From: Gracilaria gracilis
Lineage: Eukaryota; Rhodophyta; Florideophyceae; Gracilariales; Gracilariaceae
Reading direction: 5' to 3'
Length of the DNA: 64,000 bases
Assembly (NCBI GenBank): GCA_030374805.1
Contig: JARGSG010000209.1
Location: forward strand, 744,001-808,000
The position numbers were made by a program, and so were the translations under genes. The notes beneath the pieces are model-generated. The model was not told the DNA's origin, did not search any database, and saw nothing but the letters and a program-made list of their open reading frames with translations. This document shows positions 30,976-41,023 of this stretch, in pieces. How positions within the stretch are numbered: the first letter of the stretch is position 1; each line of letters opens with the position of its first letter.

Positions 30976-31123
30976 CGCTCTACTCAGAACTTTTGCGGTA
31001 ATACCTGCGTTAGTAATCCATAAATTCATGATGACACACAGTGTAGACTTCCCGTTTTAGAAGGTATTCCATTCTACTTCTAACAAGTCCTCTTCCTTCT
31101 TATTCCAGTTATCACGATCCAAA

Positions 31124-31462
31124 CTATCCCACTTGGGCGCTATCCAGAGTCGCTGGCAGTCCCGTGCGAGCGGGGCGATGACACTGAACTACCCGGGAAC
31201 GGAAAAGATGTTCAATTGGTTCATTTTTATTCCCTTCTGGGCCATAACCGTACCAACGGACGCGGTATTGCAAGATAACGTGCTCATTGTATGAGTGTCC
31301 GACTATTCGGTCGACTATGTACTTTTGTACGTAGACGTCCTGGCCGTGCCATGTGGTAGTTACCTCCGGTGTAACATTCCCACTATGGGCGAAAATGTCC
31401 CTCAGGGTGCCCCACAGTGCTATCGGCGCTAACCAGGCAGTGTTGCGAGTTCCCAATTTCAT
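31124..31462 (-). pseudogene. Element B chromodomain
   Basis: The fragment reads YIVDRIVGHSYNEHVILQYRVRWYGYGPEGNKNEPIEHL, a chromodomain-type fold at the pol C-terminus. It matches element E at 17982-18179. The aromatic cage is only partly readable. It is separated from the integrase by a long decayed linker. Confidence 0.75.
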
Positions 31463-32900
31463 GGCAGTCTGCCCTTACCGCGAGTCGGCGGGGGTCCTTC
31501 CGCCTTAGCGGTGGCGATGATTCCGTCCTCCTTGATGACTTTGTTACGCGTTTCGCGGGAGGAGACGCGTGGGGCACGTCCTCCTGTGAACAGGCACGTG
31601 ACCTCAACAATGGTTAGCCACGTGTTGACCTAGTCCGATCCGCCTCCCTTGCGAGGGTACGTACCAACGGCTGCGCCGTGATCTGATGGCGCTGCACCCC
31701 GTGTCCAACGACTATTTCCGGTGAACCGGCTTCAGTGAGCTCACTTCTGTGTCAGACGTGTACAGCTGGCACTGTGCCCATTAATTGGAGAAATTTCGAA
31801 TCTTTGGAGATTCGGGTGCCGCTCTTGACTGGTTCCTTGCCTGGTACGACCAGTTTACCATTGCCTGTCGTGGCAACCTCAGGGTCAACCGAGACGCTAG
31901 GAGTGCGCTTACGGGTGCGTAAAGTTCCCGATTCTGGTTTCATTCCCTTTTTATGAGGTGTTCCTTTCCCAACGATGGGCTCCTCTGCCACAGCGTCCTC
32001 CCGGATGGAGGCCGCCACTGACAGTTTCTTTGCGACACTCCCCAAGGGTGTGTGATCGGTTTTGCCCAGCGTTGCCGGCTTGTTTTCTGCGTTGCGCTCC
32101 GCGTGTCGCGGCGAGCGTAAGATCTGGTCAACCGCTTTGGCAGACGATTCCTCAACCGAGGCTTGTCTGAGACTACCCTGACGGGGTTCGGCGAAGCAGT
32201 CTGCTTGTCGTCCCACGCGTGCGCTGGTGACGCTGCTGTACCATCCCGTGTACCACGGTGCGTATCCCGTTGCGACGGTGAAAAATCTTCTTCGAAGCGG
32301 CAGGTCTCCGGTGATTTGCAAACTGATTTGGTGGGGCACTCCGTGACTGACGTTTGATCTGACAGACCCGGAACGGGGCTTTATGAAGTAGATTGCCTAT
32401 CGTCCCGCGCAAGCGGCGATGAGGCTAAATTACTAACCCGTGTGTCGCGGTGCGTATTCCGTTGCGGCGGCGAAGATTTTCGAACGGAGTGAATATCCTC
32501 CTCCCCTTCCTTAGACGGAACAACGGGGTGGTGCAGTGGAATTCCCGCGTGGCCGGTGATTATCCGTGCCATCGGGGAAGAAGTAGAGGTGACGAAGAAA
32601 TGTGTATCCGGCAGAGCCGGGGGTTCCGAGAAACTCGGTGTATCTGAGAGACCACGGGTGGGGTGTGGTAATGCAACAGGACGTTGTACCACAGAAGTAC
32701 CTGTACTTGCTGAACCCGTTGTCGGGGAAAACTGCATTCTGAAAGATTACCTCAGTTGAGAGTAGTGGGGCCAGGACAACGCGATATCGCGGTAGACGTT
32801 CATGGGTGTCGCCCATTTCCATTTCGACAGTGTCGGTATTAACAGAAATCACCTTGAAGGGTACGCCGGCCACTGGCGAGAGCTTGTGGCACTTTTACCT
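31463..32900 (-). pseudogene. Element B integrase C-terminal domain and long linker, decayed
   Basis: Fragment 32511-32873 begins AGVPFKVISVNTDTVEMEM, then HERLPRYRVVLAPLL, the SH3-like C-terminal domain of gypsy integrases. From about 32.5 to 31.5 kb follows a low-complexity Ser/Pro/Thr/Arg linker in several frames. It includes a diverged tandem duplication of about 190 bp (near 32.2-32.39 and 32.395-32.58 kb). Confidence 0.55.
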
Positions 32901-33229
32901 ATCATGGTTGTAGTACTCCTTTCGGACAAACACGTAGTTACCGGCCGCGATTAGCGGAGGCTTTGCCCGACGTAGTCGGTCGTCGAAATCTCGTTTGTAC
33001 GTGGCCTGTGCACGTGCCATCGACCTCCGCACAGAGGGTACCAGCTTTTAGAGCCACTGTTTCCAGTTCTTGCGGTAGTTACACACAGATGAAAAGTTGT
33101 CCAGCATATGTTGGGATTCCAACGTCACCGGCGGGGCTTTCGTGACAGTACCATTTCGAATTGTGATACTCCGGTAGTTCGGTGAACTATTGTATTGTAT
33201 GTAAACGTGATCGAATTTGTGTACAAGTT

Positions 33230-34131
33230 TCAAGTTTTTGGGTGATCAGCCACGTAGGAACGTTGCGCAGCTAGCATAGTCCGGTTGAACCGTTCGACTT
33301 GCCCATTACATTGGGGATGATAGGTGGACGTGAAAAAATTTTCCACGTCCAGGATGCGACAGGCATCCTGGAAGAAACGTAACGCGAACTGCTTACCGTT
33401 ATCGGATAACAACTCCACTGGAGGTCCATAGACGAGATTCCAATGCGTCACGAACGCATTGGCCACCCTAAAAGCGGTTATCCTCCTAAGAGGCACAGTC
33501 CGAACAAGCATTGAAAAGCGATCGGTAATCACAATATAAAATGGTTCCCTCTTTTAGTAGTGAGGAGTGGTCCGAAGACATCGATCGCAACGAACTTGAG
33601 CGGTGCCCTAGCAGGAAATGAATTCAGCTGCTTCCTGTTCTTCCGAAGTTTGACTCGGTTCTTCGCACACTCTATACAGAAGCGTACAGTAGCGTAGCAG
33701 TCCACCGTCAGGGCGGGCCAGTATAAGCCCCTTCGCAGGGTTAAGTAAAGTTTTCTTCCACCTGAGTGGCCACCAAGTTTGGCGAAATGCGAGATTTGAT
33801 GAACCCGCGTCTGCAGGGAGTGCGGTAACACGACTTGTGGTGTGGCTTCAACCTATCTTACGAGGTCGTCCTTGTCGTTCTCCTCGAAGGGGAGGGTTTC
33901 ACCACCATTAATACGGGCACGTATCCCTACGCAAAAGGGATCCCCGAAATATTCGCGGGTCAGTTTTTCGGGGGCAATAGGTATAAATGTCCCCAGTAGG
34001 GGTATCTCAGTGTGAGCCTCGCTTGACGCGAGTAGTTCGTCGATGTCAGCATCCATTTCCCAGTCTTCTGGGCAGTCCTCCTCGAAGTCCAATACCGTGT
34101 CACCCGGTCCATCCCATCCACAATGAGGCAT
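33230..34131 (-). pseudogene. Element B integrase catalytic and zinc domains, decayed
   Basis: Fragment 33529-33831 has the zinc domain (ISHFAKLGGHSGGRKLYLTL, then CIECAKNR) and AIDVFGPLLTT (first Asp). Fragment 33230-33532 has ITDRFSMLVR, LLSDNGKQFALRFF (second Asp) and YHPQCNGQVERFNRT (Glu). All three catalytic residues survive, but stops and frameshifts divide the frame, for example between the two fragments near 33.53 kb. Confidence 0.82.
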
Positions 34132-34745
34132 GGGATCTCGTCGCCCTCGGCGGCGAGGGCTTCCCTACTCGTGGGCAATCGCGACAGCGCGTCTGTTTGA
34201 GTCGTCTGCGCTCCCTTCTTCTTATGACTTCAAAGTCATATTCCGCTAAGGAGAGACTCCACCGCATCAGGTGTCCAGATGGATCCAAGATTCTAATCAA
34301 CCACCTCAATGAGAAGTGATCCCAGTAAACGGTAAAGTGAACACCCATGAGGTACGGGCGGAGGGTCTAGAGTGCCCAGACGACTGCCAGACACTCTTTC
34401 TCCGAACGGATTAGTTCCGTTCGTGAACGTTGAGCGAACGTGAACAATACCCGATGGGTTTCCGTTCCCCCTCTGGGGTGGTTTGGAACGGAGCGCAACC
34501 AACTTGGTAGTCGCTCGAATCCGTGTCCACGGAGTACGGTAATCCCAACTTGGGTAGTGACAGGATTGGTGCTATCGTGACAGTCTCCTTTAGCGAGTTG
34601 AAAGCATCCGTTTGCGCGGATGTAAAGCGATCCAGTTTTGGTGGTTGTCCCTTGCGCAGGAGCGCATTCAGGGAAGCAGCGATGTCCGAGAAGTTCAGGT
34701 TAAACCGTCGGTAGAAGTTGACTAGCCCTAAGAAGGAGCGAAGTT
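34100..34745 (-). pseudogene. Element B RNase H, decayed
   Basis: Fragment 34100-34348 reads VYWDHFSLRWLIRILDPSGHLMRWSLSLAEYDFEV, the C-terminal half of gypsy RNase H. Upstream pieces (34293-34502 and on) are broken. No intact catalytic set can be read. Confidence 0.65.
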
Positions 34746-34749
34746 CGGT

Positions 34750-35503
34750 TTACGTGCGGGGTTCCTTCGCCTGAGCGAGGGACTGCGCGCGCGCATCCTC
34801 GATCATCAACCGTCCAGGACGGATTATGTGTCCCAGATACTTGATGGTGTCCGTGAAGAACCAACGCTTCCTCAGCTTGAGGGTTATCCAAGCATCCCGC
34901 AAAACGGTCATAACTTCCCTCACGTGGGTGAGATGGTCGTCTAGGTTATTTGAGAAGACATTGATGTCATCCAGATAGACAAAACACCTCCGCCACTTAA
35001 AGCGGTTAAGTAGAATATCTACCGCACGCTCGAAAAGTAGCGGGGGCGTTGGTTTAAACAAACGGCATCCACTTCAAGCGGTAGGGCCCAGAGTTGCATA
35101 CAAACGCTGTCTTGTTGGGTTCATCTTCCGTTATAGAGACTTACCAGTACCCCCAATTGGGGTCCAAAGCCGTGAACATGGTAGCGTCACCGTGCGAATC
35201 GATGCACACATCCATACGCGGTATGAGGTAGGTGTCCCGTACTGTTACGGCCTTCAGGCGACGGTGGTCGACGCAAAACCTCCACGTGTCATCAGCCATA
35301 ATTGCCGGTACAACTGGGGATGCCCAGGGTGATTGAGTGGGTTCAATCACCCGGGCACGGAGCGCCTTGTCCATTTGGACCTGCTCCTCTTCTCGGGCTT
35401 TTGTTCCTGCCCTATATGGGGGTTGTACTACCGGACGCGGGTTCCGCAACAAATCGATACAGTGTTTTGTCGCACTAATCTCTCCAACAGATCCATCCCA
35501 CAT
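34750..35503 (-). pseudogene. Element B reverse transcriptase, decayed
   Basis: Fragment 35141-35503 includes PPYRAGTKAREEE, SPWASPVV, WRFCVDHRRLKAVTVRDTYLIPRMD and MFTALDPNWGYW. Fragment 34750-35061 includes LFERAVDILLNRF and CFVYLDDINVFS, with an intact YLDD, then KYLGHIIRPGRL. A frame break lies between them near 35.1 kb. Confidence 0.82.
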
Positions 35504-35740
35504 TGTGGTAAATTCTCGTAATATATCTCGGAGTCATTCCCGGTGCGATACCGGTACATGACCGAGATCTATCTCTTCGAGATCCTTCACCAGTTCAAGC
35601 CGGTCGTAGCTTGCCGGTCCTTGCTCTCCTGAATTAGGAACAAGTTTCGTATCCGATTCCATCGGTTTCAATTCCGTCTGAACGGTAGTCTCCCCCTCTC
35701 CTTAGACGAAGCGGCGACCCTCTCGGGGTTAGTGTTCTCT

Positions 35741-36523
35741 TTAGAGGGAACCAAACCGAGAACTTCGGCAGCCGTCTTCTTTGTTGGGAGCATTGCCAGC
35801 GGATGCGGAATGACAGACCCAATTACTAGTTTTTTTTACCAGATACTGAGGTTTGGTGCCAAGGTTGGCACCCAATACACGGAATGAAGCATTCGGTGAA
35901 ATCTGCACAGCGCCATTCGCAACGCTAGGTTGGCATCGCTCGTACAACGAGGATAAGGGTTGAATAACCCGAAGACCGTGTGGACGGGAACTGACTTGTA
36001 CCATGACCTGAGATTCCGGCGGTATAGAAACCGGCTTTGCAACGCGAAGCATTGTAGATTCCTGCGATGCGGTTGGCGGTTCCTGCGCGGCAGGCATTGG
36101 GACCTGCTTCTTCGAAGCAGATCTCAGAGGGCGGCAGACAATCGGGATAGACGATCCGTCGTCCAATTCCACACGCCTGAGGCGGGTCTGGAATGCATTG
36201 ACAAACCTGTCGCAGTAATCACATCCCAGTTTTACTGGCGCAGCCAATGAACCGCCAATGACAAATTCGAGTTTCATCATGGAGGTGCCCAGTAATACGA
36301 CCAAGTCTATGACTCTCACCGTTTTCAACGGGTTGTTCTTCTCGTCAACAACTTCCGGAAACATATGAAGACGGATACGAGACCGCAACTGCGGGGACAG
36401 TAGAGATTCCGCGATAGAGTTCGGGCCACCACCTGTATCCACGACAGTTAGCATTCTCCCCATAAACTGGGGGTTTACGCCAAGGTCAGCGTATACCTTG
36501 TAGTTGCGCTTGGCCATAACCAA
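35741..36523 (-). CDS. Element B aspartic protease region, open
   Basis: This 260-codon open frame begins MAKRNYKVYADLG and carries MLTVVDTGGGPNSIAESLL (DTGG active site), then CDYCDRFVNAF at the flap region and a spacer leading toward RT. It is the least damaged part of element B. A frame change or stop separates it from RT near 35.6 kb. Confidence 0.7.
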   Translation of the reverse strand: MVMAKRNYKVYADLGVNPQFMGRMLTVVDTGGGPNSIAESLLSPQLRSRIRLHMFPEVVDEKNNPLKTVRVIDLVVLLGTSMMKLEFVIGGSLAAPVKLGCDYCDRFVNAFQTRLRRVELDDGSSIPIVCRPLRSASKKQVPMPAAQEPPTASQESTMLRVAKPVSIPPESQVMVQVSSRPHGLRVIQPLSSLYERCQPSVANGAVQISPNASFRVLGANLGTKPQYLVKKTSNWVCHSASAGNAPNKEDGCRSSRFGSL

Positions 36524-36851
36524 GACTCGATCCGGAATCCGGTTATTTTACACCCGTATCCACGGTCAACGCAGAACACCTAGTTGTTCAGAGTCCGCGT
36601 CTGCGCTGTCCTTCCTCGAGATGATTTTCACCGGGGAGCAAGGCGACGACGCCTTGGGCGTTAACAGCCTCAACTCGGAGAACGCCTCTCCTGAATGGGA
36701 GACTCCCATCATCAGTTTCCCTGCGAACTTCTCGCCTCTGGCGGTGCTTCAGGGTTCTCCTCCAATACGAGGGCGGGGAACCCTCGCGTGGGTTCTACCA
36801 CTGACGCGGTGTTTGGCTCGACTACCTGCTGAGCAGGGACGATGATGCCAT

Positions 36852-37018
36852 TGGAAGTGACCGCGATTGAAGAGCCACGTGCGAGAAGTCCATCCTGGTA
36901 TGCAGGTACGGCACTGTCGGTACCGAGCGCTTCTCCTATGGAGTGAGGGCCTCGTAGTTCCCTAAATTGTTGGCAAATTCCTTCGCTGTGAGGAGGCATT
37001 GGGACGAAATGTGGCCAT
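36852..37018. repeat. 167-bp perfect direct repeat, copy 1
   Basis: This copy is identical base for base by eye to 37292-37458; 273 bp of different sequence lie between them. It begins TGGAAGTGACCGCGATTG and ends GAAATGTGGCCAT. It lies in element B gag. Confidence 0.9.
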
Positions 37019-37291
37019 GCCCGTAGCAGATGTGGCATATCAGCCTCGTCGCTGCCCCTCGTGGGATTCCATCCCGAGCTTCGGCGAAGCGTACCACATG
37101 GCGGATATCTTTCCATGCAGGCCGTTAAGAACGGGAAATTCCGTTCGAATACGGAATTCGCGCCGCGGAGACATGAGTACGATCCGCGTAGAAGAGCGGA
37201 TCTTCTCGTGCGGTTGCGAAAGAAGTATCCGTCGTGGACGGTAGTTCCGATGTAGGAACTGAGCAGATCTCGTCGTGAGCTAAGGGCATCG

Positions 37292-37458
37292 TGGAAGTGA
37301 CCGCGATTGAAGAGCCACGTGCGAGAAGTCCATCCTGGTATGCAGGTACGGCACTGTCGGTACCGAGCGCTTCTCCTATGGAGTGAGGGCCTCGTAGTTC
37401 CCTAAATTGTTGGCAAATTCCTTCGCTGTGAGGAGGCATTGGGACGAAATGTGGCCAT
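37292..37458. repeat. 167-bp perfect direct repeat, copy 2
   Basis: This is the second copy of the repeat at 36852-37018, without a visible mismatch although the surrounding gag is heavily decayed. It is either a late duplication or an assembly artefact. Confidence 0.9.
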
Positions 37459-38245
37459 CAAGAAACATCGTACAACGTTCCCCGGCGAGGTAGACATCAC
37501 CACAGCGGAAGAAAGCCTTGTTGAGGCGTACCGAAAAATCGGTTTCAACCTCTTCAAAGCTTTGTTGGGTATCTCGCAGATCGAGGGTTGCGTTCTGAAT
37601 GGCTTCATTCGTCGCATATGATCTTAACAGGGATTGGACGGCTTCTGGCCAGCATGTAACTCCTCCTTCAGAGGCCCTTGAGAAACTTCTTACAGAGTTG
37701 AAGTGGTCTTCGGCCGCACCCCGTAAAAAGTGCGGCAACGCGATGTACGCCTATCGTTCGCTCATCCCGCGTTTATCGGCTTCGCGGGTAAGGAAATCCA
37801 ACACCATTATTGGATCCTCTCCAACAAAATTCTGGTTGGGTAGTGAAAGTTGCATAAGCTTGATGCAAGCTTTCAATTTACCCGTCCCACGCAGTGTGCG
37901 ATCGAATCAGGAATCGCCCAACCGATAGTATCGGTATGATAGTAACTTCCGATACATTTGATTAGTTGGCTTCAATCCCAGCAGTCCGGAGTGTCCTGTA
38001 CCCTTCTAACGGAACCTGAAAACACCATGGGTGGCTAACGACCGTCTGGAGCGGGGGGAGCGCTCTCGACGATCATTCTCAGACTCGGAATCTGATGATG
38101 TAGACACCTCCGAGTTACTCGGGTTAGAATCCGACAAGATCGACAAGTCAGAACCGTCATGATGACTTTTGGCGATACACGGACACTTCCGGTCTAGCAA
38201 GAAATCACCTCAAACAGGGAAAAACACAACAACACGAGTGTAGTC

Positions 38246-38262
38246 TTCTAGGTCGGGAGACA
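38246..38262 (-). other. Primer-binding site of element B, one base deleted
   Basis: The minus strand reads TGTCTCCCGACCTAGAA, four bases inside the 5' LTR. It is the element C site TGGTCTCCCGACCTAGAA with one G missing, so the same primer tRNA is implied. Confidence 0.7.
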
Positions 38263-38265
38263 AGT

Positions 38266-38965
38266 TTGTAGTGCAAATTTCGCAAGCGGAAAAACACTAG
38301 AAGACGTATAGGTCGGGTGTAGGACCAAGTTCAGCCCGTCACGACCAGCGTAGGAAGATGAGACAAGAAGGTATTCCGCATGAGCGGCGTGTTTGTGTTA
38401 TCCTCCAAGGAGGCAAAGTGTCTACAGTGTGGCGAGTGCGACGCGGTTTCAGCACAAGCCGCGGGTCACGAGGAGCAACCCAAAAGAAAAGGGAAGAGAC
38501 AGGGGAGTCTCGACAGTGACCAAAGGAAACGAGAAAGCCCGGGGACACCGTGTACAAAGGGGAACACGACAATAGTTAGTAAACACTCTCAGCAATGGGT
38601 TCGTTTAGGTGACGCAGGGGGACAAAAAGCCCGTTAGCAACGGCATATACCTCCGAAGGGGGGGAAGGTACGGACGAAGGCGAAGAAGTCTAGAGCCAAT
38701 CCTGATTGGAAAGATTTACTGAGTGGCAGAGCGCTGGCACCCTGACACTATAAAGTGAGTATTAACCTCCGGTACTGTACGGCTAAAATATCATAAGTAT
38801 TTAAAATGCATAAAATATAGTAGAAAGTACCAGTAACGCTGTGCCAACCTCCCTGAATCACCGTGTCCCACGTGTCTAGTCTATAATAGTGGTCAACGTA
38901 TGTAGTCATATACTGCCCTTGCCGACAAGTCGGAAAAACAACCAAGTACCAGAACATCCCCAAAA
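38266..38965 (-). repeat. 5' LTR of element B
   Basis: It starts TGTAGTGCAA at 38267 and ends around ACATCCCCA. It is collinear with the 3' LTR at 28155-28914 with many substitutions and the one length difference noted there. Confidence 0.85.
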
Positions 38966-38970
38966 AGTTT

Positions 38971-40369
38971 CCACGTACCAAAAAGAGCTGGGTTTTAAGG
39001 CGGAGCAGTAAGCACGAGTTCTTTTCGTTACCATTGCTTTCGTGACCACCCGTTTTGGGTGGAGCCGTCAAACGGATAGTAGAATATGTTGCGTAACGTA
39101 CGTAAAATCAGTCAAGTAGTCACCGTCACCGACAATACACGTCACCGAAGCCTCCAAACGTATTAACTGCACACCTTTTCTTTGGGTGTGTGACGTCTCG
39201 TGCTAACGTTTTGGGGGCGGTTTGTTTGCACCGCACTCAAAAGGTGCGCTCTACTGGCCGAGATCGTTGCTGTCGTCACCGCATCTTGCGAAGAACCCGT
39301 TGCGCATGTCTGCGCTTGGTCGGGTGGCACCAGCTAGACTCGGAATCGAGTGAGGCTGAGTCCTACACCACCGTCCATAGCAAAGGCCACGCCCTCGCCA
39401 CCCGCACCGCCCATCTACACTCTGCATATCTGTGTGTCGCCTTCCCGTACAAAGAACGCCCCGATCCGCACATCCAGGGCGCTTCGTTCATCGCCAAACG
39501 CCATCATTTTGCTCGCGCCACCACGCGTCTGCGGCAGCTTTCCTGGGCAACGTTGCATGGCCCGTTCTACGTCCGCTACTGCCACAGACGGCCACCCTCT
39601 CTATGTGGCGCGCTCTGCTCCTCTAGAGAAATGATGGCCGACACAAGTTTAATGAAGTCCAGTTGAGGGCGGATGTAGTCTGCGAAGAGGTTTGTTCTGC
39701 TTTCTAACGCGAAGTAGATGGATGGATGGCAGTAATTGGCTCGCGCGATGTGCAGTACCAATTGTACCTCAGCCTGGGTTTGTAACGTTGCTTGGAGCTA
39801 CGTCTGCTTTTACAAAAGCAGCGAAGTCGCTTATTCGTTGTCGTTGTTGGTTGTGACGTTGGTTCTAAAACTAGCGATAGACGAATGAATCGCGAGTAGC
39901 ATGGCAGACGCAAACGGCGACGGAAACGGCATGGATGGGCCTGAGGCCGACGATGACTCTTCGTATCACCCGGCATCGTGTTCGTCCCCGTTAGCGGTCC
40001 GTACCAGCGCTAATAGGCACGCCAAGAAGAGAGAGAACGCGACGCGCAGGTGTTTCATTAGAGTTTAACACATCGAAAAGAAAATTGGATCGAGGCACAC
40101 AACTCAACTCTCAGTTTGTATGGGCCGTCGCTTTGTAGTCGCAACAATCAAGTTGTTACAGAACGCGCTCTATATCTGTGAGCGCGTGGCGTTGTTTCTA
40201 AGAATGGCTACTGATGAACGCGGTCTTTATTGGTAGCCTGGTCCTGCCCGTACCGACAACCTGCGACGTTCTAGCAAAATGGACCGACGACGTACCGACC
40301 GTTCTGCGCTGACCTCACCAGCGTGTGATAACTATATCCATTTCCGCCGTTTGTTGTTGTTGGCTACTC
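38971..40369. other. Unassigned stretch between elements B and C
   Basis: Several overlapping plus-strand ORFs of up to 158 codons cover 39.19-39.67 kb, but none has a recognisable motif and their frames compete. No LTR, tRNA or transposase signal is seen. The left edge should be the 3' remainder of the interrupted copia element, yet I cannot read copia RNase H in it. Confidence 0.3.
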
Positions 40370-40877
40370 TGTAGTACAATGAAACCTCAGTGGGTTGCTG
40401 CCACGTGGGCCTACTTGTGCGCCTTGCTGGCTGCACGGCACCCAATTGGTATTCTGTATTTTATAATTTATAATTTATAATTTATAATTTAGTTTAGATT
40501 AACATTGCTGGCCCATGACAGTAGGTCATGGGCACAGCCGATGACGTCATGCCCGCATGGGGGATCGGCGTCGGTGCACCTTGTATATATTGCGGTGCAC
40601 CTTGCCTTCCCCGTCGGTTATTGTAAATTCAGGCACCACTAGGGCAGTAACTATACCATCTTGGTCACTTGCTACTCTATTACTATTCAGGTTTTACCGC
40701 GCGTCGACGTCTACTACCGTAAACCTACACGGTCTAGACTAGTTGCCCCGCCGTTTGCCCCTGCGGGTTTCAGGTGCCCTACTACCATATTGGTTGTGTG
40801 TTTTTCCCCTTTAGGTTGAGCCCTCGCGCGCTCCCTCTACCAGGCGGACCCCACACCTTATCGGTATTTGTACGACA
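40370..40877 (+). repeat. 5' LTR of element C
   Basis: It starts TGTAGTACAATG and ends GTACGACA. It includes an imperfect (TTATAATTTA)n run near 40470, a CCATGAC/GTCATGG dyad, a TGACGTCA palindrome and a TATA box. It also contains four exact ACC-N5-GGT sites (40440, 40655, 40723, 40784). Confidence 0.93.
40573..40601 (+). promoter_or_regulatory. LTR promoter: TATA box flanked by GGTGCACC copies
   Basis: GGTGCACC occurs at 40573-40580 and 40594-40601, around TATATAT at 40584-40590. The arrangement is kept in the 3' LTR (49840-49868). Each octamer is itself palindromic. Position and symmetry suggest the core promoter of element C. Confidence 0.55.
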
Positions 40878-40880
40878 TTT

Positions 40881-40898
40881 TGGTCTCCCGACCTAGAA
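40881..40898 (+). other. Primer-binding site of element C
   Basis: TGGTCTCCCGACCTAGAA lies three bases after the LTR. It is complementary to a tRNA 3' end TTCTAGGTCGGGAGACCA, with C61, A73 and G72 where expected. The same site serves elements A and B. Confidence 0.85.
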
Positions 40899-41023
40899 GT
40901 TTCTTGGTTTTTGTCGTACCTTTAATGGTGAACAGAAGACATTCGAAAGGATTCTGGAAGTTCACACACCTATTTGGTTTGTAGGAATAATCGCGAAGCA
41001 ATTGGATACCACTATTGGTCACT

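Larger units (their letters stand above)
36712..38200 (-). pseudogene. Element B gag, decayed, with an internal duplication
   Basis: Fragment 37376-37738 is the capsid-like core (WPEAVQSLLRSYATNEAIQNA, FRCGDVYLAGERC). Fragment 38006-38200 gives the Ser/Asp-rich N-terminal part (SDSESENDRRERSPRSRRS). A 167-bp segment of the 3' part is present twice, so the peptide SIGEALGTDSAVPAYQDG occurs in both 36712-37116 and 37125-37439. A CHLL zinc-knuckle remnant is not secure. Confidence 0.7.
28155..38965 (-). mobile_element. Chromodomain Ty3/gypsy element B (10.8 kb), decayed
   Basis: Long direct repeats bound the element (about 28155-28914 and 38266-38965). A candidate target duplication AGTTT lies at 28150-28154 and 38966-38970, with 1-3 ambiguous bases at the ends. 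Inside, on the minus strand, are gag, protease, RT, RNase H, integrase and chromodomain; near the 3' LTR is a plus-strand accessory gene. It is inserted in the copia RT frame. Most frames carry stops. It belongs to the same group as E by chromodomain and accessory gene. Confidence 0.85.

Noticed and set aside
39190-39666. 158-codon plus-strand ORF and two overlapping ORFs
   Set aside because: Three frames compete over the same interval, none has a motif, and composition does not favour one. Left unassigned.
40471-40500. TTATAATTTA repeats in the C 5' LTR as a separate microsatellite element
   Set aside because: The 3' LTR has the same block with substitutions, so it is part of the LTR.
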